Part shown: positions 36,241-46,189 of the stretch, piece by piece
How positions within the stretch are numbered: position 1 is the first letter of the stretch
Layout of the letters: each line of letters begins with the position of its first letter
NCBI RefSeq assembly: GCF_000622385.1
Contig: NZ_JASD01000008.1
Coordinates: forward strand, 2,480,001 to 2,544,000
Length of the DNA: 64,000 nt
From: Sulfitobacter noctilucicola
GTDB taxonomy: Bacteria > Pseudomonadota > Alphaproteobacteria > Rhodobacterales > Rhodobacteraceae
Reading direction: 5' to 3'
Notes under the pieces: generated by a model
Told to the model about the DNA's origin: nothing
Database searches by the model: none
What the model saw: only the letters and a program-made list of their open reading frames with translations
Program-made: the position numbers and the translations under genes

Positions 36241-38332
36241 GGCGGAGCTTCGGGGCCGTAGTGTTGACGATCTGACATGGAACACCCTTGAGGGGATTGA
36301 TGTCCAGCCGGTCTATGATGCCTCCGATCTGGAGGGGGTCGATCACATCGGTTCCATGCCCGGCGAGGCTCCTTTCACGCGTGGGGTGAAGGCGACGATG
36401 TACGCGGGCCGGCCATGGACGATCCGTCAGTACGCCGGTTTTTCGACCGCGGAAGAATCAAACGCCTTCTACCGCCGTAACTTGGCTGCCGGTCAGCAGG
36501 GTGTATCGGTTGCCTTTGATCTGGCCACCCACCGTGGCTATGACAGCGACCACCCCCGCGTTGAGGGCGATGTGGGCAAGGCGGGCGTGGCCATCGACTC
36601 CGTTGAGGATATGAAAATCCTGTTCGATGGCATCCCGCTGGATAAAGTCAGTGTTTCCATGACGATGAACGGCGCGGTTATCCCGATCCTTGCCAGTTTC
36701 ATCGTTGCAGGCGAAGAGCAGGGCGTCGACAAATCACTGCTGGCGGGCACCATCCAGAACGACATTCTCAAAGAGTTTATGGTCCGCAACACCTATATCT
36801 ATCCGCCGGAACCCTCGATGCGGATCATCGCGGATATCATCGAATACACTTCGAACGAGATGCCGAAATTCAACTCAATCTCCATCTCTGGCTACCACAT
36901 GCAGGAAGCGGGCGCGAACCTCGTTCAGGAGCTGGCTTTCACCCTTGCCGACGGCCGCGAATACGTGCGCGCCGCCATCGAGCGGGGCATGGACGTGGAC
37001 AAATTCGCAGGCCGCCTATCGTTCTTCTTTGCCATCGGCATGAACTTCTTCATGGAAGCCGCCAAACTGCGTGCCGCGCGCCTCTTGTGGCACAAGATCA
37101 TGGCGGAGTTCGAGCCGAAGAACCCCAAATCCTCCATGCTGCGCACCCACTGCCAGACATCTGGTGTGTCGCTGGCCGAGCAGGATCCATACAACAACGT
37201 CGTGCGCACGGCCTATGAAGCGATGAGCGCTGTTTTGGGCGGCACCCAGTCGCTGCACACCAATTCGCTGGACGAGGCGATTGGCTTGCCGACAGAGCAC
37301 TCCGCCCGCATTGCCCGCAATACGCAATTGATTTTGCAGGAAGAAACCGGTGTCACGAATGTCGTCGACCCGCTGGCAGGCTCCTATTACGTCGAAAAAC
37401 TGACACATGATCTGGCCGAAGCCGCGTGGAAGCTGATCGAAGAGGTCGAAGAGCTGGGCGGCATGACCAAAGCCGTGGGCTCTGGCATGCCAAAATTGCG
37501 CATCGAAGAGGCTGCCGCGACCCGTCAGGCAAATATCGACCGTGGCGAGGAAGTCATTGTTGGGGTGAACAAGTATCGCCGCGACAAGGAAGAACCGATT
37601 GATATTCTGGACGTGGATAACGTCGCAGTACGCGAAAGCCAAATCAAACGGCTGGAAAGCATCCGTGCCAGCCGCGATGAAAGTGCCTGCACTGCAGCGC
37701 TCGAAGAGCTGAGCCGCCGCGCACAGGAAGGCGGAAACCTGTTGGAAGGAGCGGTCGAAGCCGCCCGCGCCCGCGCCACCGTAGGAGAGATCAGTATGGC
37801 AATGGAGAACGTATTCGGTCGTCATCGGGCGGAAGTGAAAACACTCGCGGGCGTTTATGGTGCGGCCTATGAGGGCGATGAGGGCTTTGCCAAAATTCAG
37901 AAATCGGTCGAAACATTTGCCGAAGAAGAAGGCCGCCGCCCCCGTATGCTGGTCGTCAAAATGGGGCAGGACGGACACGATCGTGGTGCCAAGGTCATTG
38001 CGACAGCCTTTGCTGACATCGGTTTTGACGTGGATGTGGGCCCCTTGTTCCAGACGCCAGCTGAGGCCGCTCAGGATGCCGTGGACAACGATGTGCACGT
38101 GATCGGCATTTCCTCACAGGCAGCGGGTCACAAGACACTGGCACCGCAACTGGTCAAGGCGTTGAAAGACGCAGGGGCCGAAGACATTCTGGTGATCTGT
38201 GGTGGCGTCATTCCGCAGCAGGATTATCAGTTCCTTTATGACGCAGGGGTCAAGGCGATCTTTGGACCGGGCACGAATATCCCTGTCGCTGCCGAAGATA
38301 TCCTGAAACTGATCCGCGCGGCCCGAAGCTGA
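36209..38332 (+). CDS. scpA: Methylmalonyl-CoA mutase
   Basis: A 707-residue B12-dependent mutase that turns (R)-methylmalonyl-CoA into succinyl-CoA. The barrel domain shows [39 protein letters not shown] and [20 protein letters not shown]. The C-terminal cobalamin-binding domain contains [20 protein letters not shown] with the lower-axial-ligand His590, and the [17 protein letters not shown] segment. A single-chain (ScpA) form rather than the mutA/mutB heterodimer. AAAGGACAAGGAT in the end of the preceding gene is a good ribosome-binding site. It completes propionyl-CoA assimilation with PccAB. Confidence 0.96.
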   Translation: MTKDNWRSTAEAELRGRSVDDLTWNTLEGIDVQPVYDASDLEGVDHIGSMPGEAPFTRGVKATMYAGRPWTIRQYAGFSTAEESNAFYRRNLAAGQQGVSVAFDLATHRGYDSDHPRVEGDVGKAGVAIDSVEDMKILFDGIPLDKVSVSMTMNGAVIPILASFIVAGEEQGVDKSLLAGTIQNDILKEFMVRNTYIYPPEPSMRIIADIIEYTSNEMPKFNSISISGYHMQEAGANLVQELAFTLADGREYVRAAIERGMDVDKFAGRLSFFFAIGMNFFMEAAKLRAARLLWHKIMAEFEPKNPKSSMLRTHCQTSGVSLAEQDPYNNVVRTAYEAMSAVLGGTQSLHTNSLDEAIGLPTEHSARIARNTQLILQEETGVTNVVDPLAGSYYVEKLTHDLAEAAWKLIEEVEELGGMTKAVGSGMPKLRIEEAAATRQANIDRGEEVIVGVNKYRRDKEEPIDILDVDNVAVRESQIKRLESIRASRDESACTAALEELSRRAQEGGNLLEGAVEAARARATVGEISMAMENVFGRHRAEVKTLAGVYGAAYEGDEGFAKIQKSVETFAEEEGRRPRMLVVKMGQDGHDRGAKVIATAFADIGFDVDVGPLFQTPAEAAQDAVDNDVHVIGISSQAAGHKTLAPQLVKALKDAGAEDILVICGGVIPQQDYQFLYDAGVKAIFGPGTNIPVAAEDILKLIRAARS

Positions 38333-38342
38333 GGATGCTGGC

Positions 38343-38957
38343 ATGATAGAACTCGATCACGTTGCCATTGCGGGTCCATCCCTCGCAGCGGCCACCCAGC
38401 ACGTCGAAACCGTGCTGGGTGTGTCCTTGCAGCAGGGTGGGGAGCATGCGGTTTTCCATACGCATAACACCCTATTGGGGTTGGAGGACGGGCTGTATCT
38501 TGAAGCGATTGCCGTAAATCCTGCAGCGCCCGATCCTGACAGGCCACGCTGGTTCGATCTTGACCGCTTTACGGGGAACGCACGGCTGACCAACTGGATT
38601 TGCCGTTGCGACAATCTTGAAGAAACCCTCAGCGCCCTGCCTGACGGATTTGGCGAACCTGTTTCTTTGCAGCGCGGCGATCTCAGGTGGCGCATGGCTG
38701 TGCCGGCGGATGGTATCCTTCCCTTTGATAATTGCGCACCCGCGCTTATTGAGTGGGAAGGCGACGCACATCCCGCCGCGATGCTGGACGCATCAGGCAC
38801 CCGCCTTCGGTCTTTGACGGTTACGCATCCCGATGTTTCGGAACTGGAAACAATGTTGCAACCCGTATTGGAAGACACGCGTGTTCACTTCCGCAAAGGA
38901 CCGGCTGCGCTTGGCGCGGCGTTCGATGTGCGTGGAAAGACCGTGAACCTCTCATAA
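38343..38957 (+). CDS. VOC-family protein (glyoxalase-like domain), downstream of scpA
   Basis: A 204-residue member of the Glyoxalase_3-like VOC group. The N-terminal half MIELDHVAIAGPSLAAATQH contains a first metal-ligand His, and LLGLEDGLYLEAIAVNPAAP carries a Glu; the second half repeats the fold. Starts 10 bases after scpA and is probably cotranscribed. The position raises the idea of an epimerase-like role in methylmalonyl-CoA metabolism, but the length and sequence do not match Mce, so I do not claim it. Confidence 0.82.
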   Translation: MIELDHVAIAGPSLAAATQHVETVLGVSLQQGGEHAVFHTHNTLLGLEDGLYLEAIAVNPAAPDPDRPRWFDLDRFTGNARLTNWICRCDNLEETLSALPDGFGEPVSLQRGDLRWRMAVPADGILPFDNCAPALIEWEGDAHPAAMLDASGTRLRSLTVTHPDVSELETMLQPVLEDTRVHFRKGPAALGAAFDVRGKTVNLS

Positions 38958-39073
38958 CCATAGGCGGTTGCGCAGCCTATCCGCGGCAAGACAAACTTGG
39001 GCTGACCTCAAATTGATGTGGAAAACCCCGTAATCTCGCTGACTTCCCTTTCGGGGTCGTTTAAACAGTCGCC

Positions 39074-39754
39074 ATGTCGATTTGGACCCGCATCACCGAA
39101 GCGCTATCCGCGCTTACTGCTGGCGAAGGCCTGTCTGCGGTCTTTGACAAGCTGCGCAGCCCGCCTGAACGCTCGGTCGCCTTTACAATCGCGGTCATCG
39201 CGCTGGGCGCAAAAATGGCCAAAGCGGACGGTGTTGTTACCCGCGACGAGGTCACGGCCTTTCGTGAGGTTTTTCAGGTCGCAGAGGGCGACACAGAAGG
39301 AGCCGCTCGCGTATTTAACCTCGCGCGACAGGATGTTGCCGGGTTTGACGATTACGCCCGTCGCATCGCGGCCATGTTCCATGACCAGCCGGAAATGCTG
39401 TCTGATCTGATGGAAGGTTTGTTTCACATCGCGATGGCCGATGGCACATACCACCCCAATGAGGACGCCTTTCTGGAAGATGTCGCGCGTATCTTCGGAT
39501 TGTCCGAGACCGCTTTTGCGATCCTGCGTGCCCGTTTCGTGCCTGATACGTCTCCTTTACCCCATACCGTTCTGGGGATTGCTCCCAATGCCAGCCTCGA
39601 AGAAGCCCGCGCGGCCTGGCGCAAACTGGTCAGGGCCAATCATCCCGATGCGCTTGTTGCTCGCGGCCTGCCGCAAGAGGCCATTCGCATGGCCGAAAAG
39701 CGGATGATCGACATCAATCGTGCCTGGGAGACGCTGTCAGGTAAGGCCATCTGA
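39074..39754 (+). CDS. TerB/DnaJ-domain (DjlA-like) protein
   Basis: A 226-residue protein. The N-terminal TerB-like domain (about 30-150) has VAFTIAVIALGAKMAKADGV, VTRDEVTAFREVF and IAMADGTYHPNEDAFLEDVA. A C-terminal J domain (about 160-225) follows with VLGIAPNASLEEARAAWRKL and the intact HPD in RANHPDALVARGLP, so it could stimulate DnaK. It lacks the membrane anchor of E. coli DjlA. It overlaps the next gene by one base (TGATG). Confidence 0.9.
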   Translation: MSIWTRITEALSALTAGEGLSAVFDKLRSPPERSVAFTIAVIALGAKMAKADGVVTRDEVTAFREVFQVAEGDTEGAARVFNLARQDVAGFDDYARRIAAMFHDQPEMLSDLMEGLFHIAMADGTYHPNEDAFLEDVARIFGLSETAFAILRARFVPDTSPLPHTVLGIAPNASLEEARAAWRKLVRANHPDALVARGLPQEAIRMAEKRMIDINRAWETLSGKAI

Positions 39755-40785
39755 TGCGCATCGCGACCTACAACGTCGAATGGTTCAACTCTCTTTTCGA
39801 CGATGCTGGTACATTGCTGGACGATGCAGGGTGGTCAGCACGCTACAATGTGACCCGTGCACGGCAGATCGCGGCTTTGGGAGTGGTCTTTCAGGCGCTC
39901 GATGCGGACGCGATTATGATTATTGAAGCGCCGGACCAGAACAAGAACCGGTCGACCATCGCAGCACTCACCAGTTTTGCAGAGCAGTTTGGCCTGCGCG
40001 CCCGCGAGGCATTGATCGGCTTTGCCAATGAAACCCAACAGGAAATTGCGCTGCTGTACGACCCGGAGAAGCTGACGGTGCACCATGCACCACAAGGCAA
40101 GACATCAGGGCCGGCTGGTGCGCACAACGCGCCGCGCTTTGACGGCGCGTTGCTGATCGATCTGGACATCGACGCGACCGAAGATCTGGTGGTGTTTTCC
40201 AAACCGCCGCTTGAGGTCGCGGTGCAAACAGCGGGCGGGTTTGTATTCCATATGATCGGGGTGCACCTGAAATCGAAGGCACCTCATGGTGCACGCAGTC
40301 AGGCTGAGGTGCTCAGCATCAACGTCGCAAACAGGCGCAAGCAGTTGGCGCAGGCGATCTGGTTGCGCGGTCGGATCGAAGCGCATCAGGCAGAAGGTAC
40401 GCCACTGATGGTGATGGGCGACATGAATGACGGTCCCGGCCTGGACGAATTCGAGAGTCTGTTCGGGCGATCGTCGGTCGAAATTATCATGGGCGATGGC
40501 AAGGGTGCGCCATTGTATGACCCTCACGCACGTCAGGCTCTATCGCGGAAGCTGGGGGCCACGCCCACCACGGCGCGTTTCTGGATTCGGCCGGAAAAAC
40601 GTTTTTTGCAGGCTCTTCTGGATTACATCATGGTCACAGATGAACTGCGTGAACGCGATGCGATCTGGCGCATCTGGCATCCGATGGACGATCCGGAGTG
40701 TTGGAATAATCCTGAGCTGCGGGATGCCCTTGTGACAGCGTCCGACCATTTCCCCGTGACAATAGATTTTGACGACCGCTCGTAA
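39754..40785 (+). CDS. Endonuclease/exonuclease/phosphatase (EEP) family protein
   Basis: A 343-residue EEP-fold protein. Motifs of the fold: MRIATYNVEWFNSLF (Asn), DADAIMIIEAPDQNKN (Glu), GVHLKSKAPHG, VMGDMNDGPGLDEFESL and a final TASDHFPVTIDF (Asp-His). The ligands are those of DNase I-like and sphingomyelinase-like hydrolases; the substrate cannot be told. No signal peptide is seen, so it seems cytoplasmic. It overlaps the TerB/DnaJ gene by one base and is the second gene of a likely operon. Confidence 0.88.
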   Translation: MRIATYNVEWFNSLFDDAGTLLDDAGWSARYNVTRARQIAALGVVFQALDADAIMIIEAPDQNKNRSTIAALTSFAEQFGLRAREALIGFANETQQEIALLYDPEKLTVHHAPQGKTSGPAGAHNAPRFDGALLIDLDIDATEDLVVFSKPPLEVAVQTAGGFVFHMIGVHLKSKAPHGARSQAEVLSINVANRRKQLAQAIWLRGRIEAHQAEGTPLMVMGDMNDGPGLDEFESLFGRSSVEIIMGDGKGAPLYDPHARQALSRKLGATPTTARFWIRPEKRFLQALLDYIMVTDELRERDAIWRIWHPMDDPECWNNPELRDALVTASDHFPVTIDFDDRS

Positions 40786-40814
40786 TCCGGCCGGAGATCC
40801 TTTATATTTAACTC

Positions 40815-41198
40815 ATGAAACAGATTTGCGCTGCCGCTTTTGTTCTGTGCCTGCTGCCGGTCGTATCGTCCGCGCAAGAGGCATCTCCACCGCAAGATGA
40901 CGGGCTGTCCCTGATGGAGCGGGGTGCCCAGCTTTTTATGGAGGGCATCCTGAAAGAGATGGAACCTGCTATTGAAGAGTTTTCCGGTCTCGCCGACCAG
41001 ATGGCTCCGGCCTTGCGGCAGTTCGCAGATGAGATGGGGCCAAAGCTGACCGACCTACTGTCAGAGGTGGAAGACTGGAGCGTGTATCAGGCCCCTGAGA
41101 TTCTGCCCAACGGCGATATCATTATCCGTCGTAAGCCCGACAGGCCGGTTGAACCTCCGAAAGCACCGGCCGAGGCTGCGCCGCAGATTGACCTGTGA
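40815..41198 (+). CDS. Exported hypothetical protein
   Basis: A 127-residue protein with a signal peptide (MKQICAAAFVLCLLPVVSSA). The mature part is an acidic helical segment (LMERGAQLFMEGILKEMEPA, FADEMGPKLTDLLSEVEDW) followed by YQAPEILPNGDIIIRRKPD and a Pro-rich tail. The Y.AP..LPNGDI.IRRKPD motif is one I recall from small periplasmic proteins of Rhodobacterales. No function is known. It lies 29 bases after the EEP gene. Confidence 0.8.
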   Translation: MKQICAAAFVLCLLPVVSSAQEASPPQDDGLSLMERGAQLFMEGILKEMEPAIEEFSGLADQMAPALRQFADEMGPKLTDLLSEVEDWSVYQAPEILPNGDIIIRRKPDRPVEPPKAPAEAAPQIDL

Positions 41199-41590
41199 CC
41201 GGTTCTGCCTTTGATGCGATACGGGCAGTCGATTACACCGTCATCATCACACGTGACTTTGCCGCGATGCGGACGTTTTACGAGAGCGTCCTTCGTTTCG
41301 AACTGGAGCGCGCACTCTCAGAAACATGGCTCGAATACCGCGTCGGAAGTACCATTCTCGCACTATCGCAACCCGGACTGACAGCGCAGGATGATCCCGT
41401 TTCACCTGGCACCGCGTCTCTACAGCTTGCGTTCTGTGTAGCCCGCGATGACGTCGACGCCTGCGCCGCCGAATTGGCGGAAAAAGATATCGAAATACTG
41501 TCTCCGCCCACGGATAGGGATTTCGGGCATCGCACGCTGTTCTTTCGCGATCCTGATGGCAATCTGCTGGAAATATACGCGGAGATTTAA
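41195..41590 (+). CDS. VOC-family protein (glyoxalase/bleomycin-resistance fold)
   Basis: A 131-residue single VOC unit pair. It has VDYTVIITRDFAAMRTFYES, LEYRVGSTILALSQPG, and a final RTLFFRDPDGNLLEIYAEI that carries the conserved metal-ligand Glu of this fold. The start is GTG 41195, overlapping the stop of the exported protein gene by four bases. Activity is unknown. Its stop overlaps that of the convergent ppx gene in a TTAA. Confidence 0.83.
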   Translation: MTGSAFDAIRAVDYTVIITRDFAAMRTFYESVLRFELERALSETWLEYRVGSTILALSQPGLTAQDDPVSPGTASLQLAFCVARDDVDACAAELAEKDIEILSPPTDRDFGHRTLFFRDPDGNLLEIYAEI

Positions 41591-43170
41591 ACGGTCTTCG
41601 GGGGTTTTACCGTCTTGATCTCGACCTCGGCCCCCAGAGATGCGGCAAGCGAATTCAAGCGAGCCTCTGCCACTTCTCCGAAAAGCGGCATCATGTCGGT
41701 TGTCAAACGCAGGTGCAGAAGCTTTTTCTGGGCAAACCACCGCAGTTCCCCGCGATCTTCGTCAGGGTTCATCCAAAGCATCGCACCAAACCGCATCGCT
41801 TTGCCCAGCACTTCGGCCTCGGCGCGGTGTTGCTCGCTCAACATCTCGTAGAGATCATTGAAACGGGAATTTTCGCGCTTGTTTGAATAGCGGTGCAGCA
41901 GGGCGAGACCTAGAAAAACGCGCTCCGTATGTTTCAGGCCGCCAAGGTTGGCGCGGGTCGCATTATCAAAACAGACCTCTGCGCGATAATCGGGATGCGC
42001 ACGCCAACTTACATCGTGCAGCAGACAAGCCGCCTTTATCAGACGCTTCCGGGGCGCGGAGGCGGATTTGAAAAGTGGCAGGATGAAGTTGTAAAGCGTT
42101 TTGCCGAACCCCGGCATGCGTGCATCTTTGGCTTCAGCGAACCGGCAAGCCTCGATCAGCGGGTCGCGGTCGCGCAAGCGCTGCGGCATCTGCTCGTACA
42201 ACATACCTTCGCGGATACCGTAGCTGGAAATTGCGATGTCCTTGGGACGAAACGTTTTCACCAGCCTGCTCAGCACCTCTGACGCGTAGGGAACAAGCGC
42301 CATCCGGCTGGAGGAGACGCCTGATATCAGCCGCAGCTCTTCGGGATCGGTTTGATTGATATATTTCAAGGTGGCGCTGACGGCCCTGGGCGTCATGCGG
42401 TATTCATGCAGAACCTGAAGGGGATAGCCGCGACGCACCATGTCGATACGGGCAATCGCGCGCCACGATCCACCCACCAAAAACAGGCGGTCACGCTGTG
42501 TGCCCAGCACGCTGTGCAGATCCTCGATAACCTGTTTGATATGCGCTTTTCTTGCTTTTGCGCCGCCTTTGATGTCCCGCAGTTTAAGCGGGCCAAGCTG
42601 CGAGGTTTCACGCCGGCCAACGCGCCCGCCCGATATCTCCGCCAGCTCCATCGACGAGCCGCCAATGTCACAGATCAGGCCGTATGCACCGGGCCAGCCC
42701 AACAGGACGCCTTGCGCAGAAAGCCGTGCCTCTTCCTTGCCGTCAATGACCCAGATGCGCAGTCCGGTTTCGGCCAGCACCTCGTCGCAAAAAGCGCGGC
42801 CATCGCTGGCATCGCGTACCGCTGCCGTGGCCACAACGGTCAGCTCGGACAGCCCCATGCCGTCAGCCAGCTTTTTGAACCGCCGCATCGCTGACAAGGC
42901 CCGTACGCGGCCCTCGGGCGACAGATGACCGGTTTCAGCCATGCCAGCCCCCAAGGCGCACATGATCTTTTCGTTGTAAAAGTAAGCGGGCGAGCGTGCC
43001 GCGCCATCAAAGACCACCAAACGAACAGAGTTCGAGCCGACATCCACAACACCGACCCGCGCCAGTGCACGGGCAGAAGGGTCCTCAAACAGGGGTTTGC
43101 CAAAAAGGCCCAGATCGGCCACGCCGGTTTCGGGAACGGCGGGGCGGGTCGTTTTGGTCTGGTCTGCCAT
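41587..43170 (-). CDS. ppx: Exopolyphosphatase (Ppx/GppA family)
   Basis: A 527-residue protein with two Ppx/GppA actin-like halves and a C-terminal HD-like region. Motifs: VGVVDVGSNSVRLVVFDGAA (phosphate-binding loop), VVATAAVRDASDGRAFCDEV, CDIGGSSMELAEISGGRVGR and LVGGSWRAIARIDM. In the C-terminal part AACLLHDVSWRAHPDYRAEV is typical of the long form. It degrades polyphosphate or pppGpp. ATG 43170 follows CAAGGAGACTGC; a longer frame to 43359 has no family match. It follows ppk by about 95 bases and is likely cotranscribed. Confidence 0.93.
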   Translation of the reverse strand: MADQTKTTRPAVPETGVADLGLFGKPLFEDPSARALARVGVVDVGSNSVRLVVFDGAARSPAYFYNEKIMCALGAGMAETGHLSPEGRVRALSAMRRFKKLADGMGLSELTVVATAAVRDASDGRAFCDEVLAETGLRIWVIDGKEEARLSAQGVLLGWPGAYGLICDIGGSSMELAEISGGRVGRRETSQLGPLKLRDIKGGAKARKAHIKQVIEDLHSVLGTQRDRLFLVGGSWRAIARIDMVRRGYPLQVLHEYRMTPRAVSATLKYINQTDPEELRLISGVSSSRMALVPYASEVLSRLVKTFRPKDIAISSYGIREGMLYEQMPQRLRDRDPLIEACRFAEAKDARMPGFGKTLYNFILPLFKSASAPRKRLIKAACLLHDVSWRAHPDYRAEVCFDNATRANLGGLKHTERVFLGLALLHRYSNKRENSRFNDLYEMLSEQHRAEAEVLGKAMRFGAMLWMNPDEDRGELRWFAQKKLLHLRLTTDMMPLFGEVAEARLNSLAASLGAEVEIKTVKPPKTV

Positions 43171-43265
43171 GCAGTCTCCTTGCGGGGCTTGGTCGGGCGC
43201 AAGATGGGTTAGCAGACCTTGGGCGTCAATCGCAAAGACGCGCAGCCATGGGCGCGCACAGCAAA

Positions 43266-45440
43266 TCAATCTTCGGTGTGCGTCAACTTTGGCACATCCG
43301 ATGCACCTGCCGAGCCACGCCCGGACAGCGACGGATTCTCCATGAAGAACCGGTGGCAATTGAACATGAACTGTCCTTCCTGAAACGCGGGCCGATGGAA
43401 GCTGCCATCAGGTGACATGATCCAGCTTTGCGCAACGTCAGCCAGATTAGCGGCCATGATCTGGCTTACGATCTGCGCTTTGACAGTGGCATTTTCAATC
43501 TCGACCAGTGTCTCTACGCGCCGGTTCAGGTTGCGGCCCATCCAGTCCGCAGAAGAGATGAAGACGCGCGCCTTTTTGTGCGGCAGGCCCGATCCATTGC
43601 CGAAACAGACAATCCGCGAGTGCTCCAGAAAACGGCCGACGATGGACTTTACGCGGATGTTTTCGGACAGGCCGGACACACCGGGGCGCAGACCGCAAAT
43701 GCCGCGGATGACCAAGGATATCTGCACGCCCGCCTGTGAGGCTGCATAAAGTGCGTCGATCACTTCGGCATCAATGAGTGAATTCATCTTGGCCCAGATC
43801 ACCCCCGGACGGCCTGCGCGTGCGTGCTCGGCCTCGGCGGCGATCATTTCAAGCAATCGGGGTTTCAATGTAGTGGGCGAGATCGCGAGGTTGTCCAACT
43901 GCTCGGGCGGGGCGTAGCCCGATAGATAGTTGAAGACTTTTGTCGCATCGCGGCCCAGCTTCTGATCGCAGGTGAAGAAGGACAAATCAGTATAAATACG
44001 CGCGGTGATAGGGTGATAGTTACCGGTGCCATAATGGGTGTAGGTGACCAACTGGTCGCCTTCCCGACGCACCACGGTCGAGATTTTCGCATGTGTTTTC
44101 AGATCAATAAAACCGTAGACGACATGTGCACCGGCCCGCTCCAGACGCCGTGACTGCCGGATGTTCGCAGCTTCGTCAAAGCGTGCTTTTAGCTCGACCA
44201 GTGCAGTGACGGATTTGCCATCCTCGGCCGCCTCGCAAAGTGCTTCTACGATGGGGCTATCGCGGGAAGTGCGATAAAGCGTTTGTTTGATTGCGACCAC
44301 GTTCGGATCACGCGCTGCTTGCGCGAGAAACCGGATGACCATGTCAAAGGTTTCATAAGGGTGATGCAGCAGCATGTCTTTTTGCCGGATCGCGGCAAAC
44401 ATATCGCCGTCGTGGTCCGTCACCCGTTCGGGAATGCGCGGCGTGAACTGCGGCCACAGCAGGTCGGGACGCGCGTCTGTCACCAGCTCGGCCAGATCAT
44501 CTACACCGATCATGCCGTCAATCTCGATGACATCACGTTCATGCACGCCAAGCTCGGCCATCACGACGGATTTCAGCTTTTCGGGCGCACCAACGGAGTG
44601 GGTCAATCGAACAACCTCACCTCTCCGGCGGCGTTTGAGCGCGACTTCGAACTCGCGGACCAGATCTTCAGCTTCGTCTTCGACTTCCAGATCGCTGTCG
44701 CGCAATACCCTGAATTCGAAGTGAGATTTAAGCTTATAGCCCGGAAAAAGGTCGGGGATATGGATCACCAACAGATCTTCGAGAGGCAGATAACGCAAGG
44801 TGCCCTCGGGAGCGGGCAGGGCAATAAAACGGTCGATCTTCGCGGGGACAGGCAGCAATGCCTGCAAGGGCCGCTTGTCTGCGGTCCGCTCCAGCTGCAG
44901 CGCCAGCGCGTAGCCGGTGTTGGGAATGAACGGGAAGGGATGCGCGGGGTCAATCGCCAGAGGGGAAAGCACTGCGAACACCTGGTTTAGGAAAACCTCC
45001 TTGAGATATTTCAAGTCATCCTTGGTCAGATCGGCCGTATGCTCCAGAAATATATTCTGGGCATCCATCTCGGCCATCAAGTCCACCAGCACGCGCTGCT
45101 GGTTCAGCATCAGTTTGCGGGCGTCTTCATTGATCAGAACCAGCTGCTCCGCCGGTGACAGGCCATCTGCTGCGGGGGTTGTATTCCCAGCCTGCGCCAG
45201 TTCGCGCAGGCCGGCCACGCGCACCGTATAAAACTCGTCAAGGTTATCTGCCGAAATCGACAGGAAGCGAAGCCGCTCCAGTAAGGGGACGCGCGTGTTT
45301 TCGGCCTCTTCCACCACACGCCAGTTGAAGCCCAGCCAGCTTAACTCTCGATTGAAAAAGCGTCCTGGTCCGGTCATGTCCAGATCAGGCAGAACTGCAG
45401 GTTCGGGGAAAGCCCCCTGAAGAAAATCGGTCTGTGTCAT
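43266..45440 (-). CDS. ppk: Polyphosphate kinase 1
   Basis: A 724-residue PPK1. It has the N-terminal [20 protein letters not shown] domain, the head domain with [20 protein letters not shown], and the phospholipase-D-like catalytic halves with [54 protein letters not shown] (active-site His) and [20 protein letters not shown]. It makes inorganic polyphosphate from ATP. It lies about 70 bases after hdaA and 95 before ppx, forming a polyphosphate synthesis/degradation pair. Confidence 0.96.
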   Translation of the reverse strand: MTQTDFLQGAFPEPAVLPDLDMTGPGRFFNRELSWLGFNWRVVEEAENTRVPLLERLRFLSISADNLDEFYTVRVAGLRELAQAGNTTPAADGLSPAEQLVLINEDARKLMLNQQRVLVDLMAEMDAQNIFLEHTADLTKDDLKYLKEVFLNQVFAVLSPLAIDPAHPFPFIPNTGYALALQLERTADKRPLQALLPVPAKIDRFIALPAPEGTLRYLPLEDLLVIHIPDLFPGYKLKSHFEFRVLRDSDLEVEDEAEDLVREFEVALKRRRRGEVVRLTHSVGAPEKLKSVVMAELGVHERDVIEIDGMIGVDDLAELVTDARPDLLWPQFTPRIPERVTDHDGDMFAAIRQKDMLLHHPYETFDMVIRFLAQAARDPNVVAIKQTLYRTSRDSPIVEALCEAAEDGKSVTALVELKARFDEAANIRQSRRLERAGAHVVYGFIDLKTHAKISTVVRREGDQLVTYTHYGTGNYHPITARIYTDLSFFTCDQKLGRDATKVFNYLSGYAPPEQLDNLAISPTTLKPRLLEMIAAEAEHARAGRPGVIWAKMNSLIDAEVIDALYAASQAGVQISLVIRGICGLRPGVSGLSENIRVKSIVGRFLEHSRIVCFGNGSGLPHKKARVFISSADWMGRNLNRRVETLVEIENATVKAQIVSQIMAANLADVAQSWIMSPDGSFHRPAFQEGQFMFNCHRFFMENPSLSGRGSAGASDVPKLTHTED

Positions 45441-45508
45441 GGCGGCCTTATAAGGCTGAAATGTCTAGGTTTTGTGACGCTCGTGCGAAGGCGTCCAGAA
45501 AGACAGTA

Positions 45509-46189
45509 TCACGTGTCCGGCGTGTCTTTGTCCAGCACTGCAGCAGCAAAGGGTCGGGTGATCGGCTTTTGCTGGGCCAGACTGGCTGCATCCAGCCGTT
45601 CGACCAGATCAATCGCTGCCGCGAAGGATCGGTCCATCCGGTCCAGCAGATAAGAAATCACTTCGGGTTTTGGTGCCAATTGGCGATCCCCGAGCAGTTT
45701 GACCAACAAGGCTGAAAGAAGTGTGTCATCCGGCGCGTCCACTGCCGCGGCCGTGGTGCCGCGCAGTCGGCTATCAAGATCGGGTAAGGTGATGCTCCAA
45801 TCCGTCACAGCCTTTGTGCCGGTCAGCAGCAGATTACGGCCCTCGGCCAACAGCAAATTGTGCAAGTGGAACAGGGTGTTTTGCGCATCCACATTTCCGG
45901 CGATGTCAGGCACATCTTCCACGGCGACATGGTTTTGGGCCAGTTCCGGCACCATTCCACCAACAAGGTCTGCGGCCGATATGATGGTGGCACCCGACGT
46001 TTGGGCCCAGACGTGGGTGAGGTGGGTTTTGCCTGCCCCTTGCGGCCCAGTCAGGATCAGTTTGCCACCGGGCCAGTTTGGCCAGGTCTCGATCATGCCT
46101 AATGCCACGGCATTGCAGGGTGCTACGAAAAACGCGTCGCGATCCAAAGCGGTCCGGCTAGGCAGGTCAAACCCGAGTTGCTGCGGCAT
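45509..46189 (-). CDS. hdaA: DnaA-like ATPase, Hda homologue (HdaA)
   Basis: A 226-residue protein related to the AAA+ part of DnaA. The Walker A region GGKLILTGPQGAGKTHLTHV (about 42-61), a Walker-B-like HVAVEDVPDI and a C-terminal lid with RSFAAAIDLVERLDAASLAQ are present. It lacks the DNA-binding domain of DnaA. In alphaproteobacteria HdaA works with the sliding clamp to inactivate DnaA-ATP. The N-terminal MPQQLGFDLPSR fits the clamp-binding QLxFDL motif. It immediately follows the perM-like gene (stop and start adjacent). Confidence 0.9.
   Translation of the reverse strand: MPQQLGFDLPSRTALDRDAFFVAPCNAVALGMIETWPNWPGGKLILTGPQGAGKTHLTHVWAQTSGATIISAADLVGGMVPELAQNHVAVEDVPDIAGNVDAQNTLFHLHNLLLAEGRNLLLTGTKAVTDWSITLPDLDSRLRGTTAAAVDAPDDTLLSALLVKLLGDRQLAPKPEVISYLLDRMDRSFAAAIDLVERLDAASLAQQKPITRPFAAAVLDKDTPDT

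Noticed and set aside
37016..38098. 360-codon open frame on the minus strand inside scpA
   Set aside because: Antisense to a clear methylmalonyl-CoA mutase with GC-rich codons; a shadow of that gene.
43171..43359. N-terminal extension of the ppx frame
   Set aside because: It overlaps the end of ppk, has no family match, and a strong ribosome-binding site lies before the ATG at 43170.
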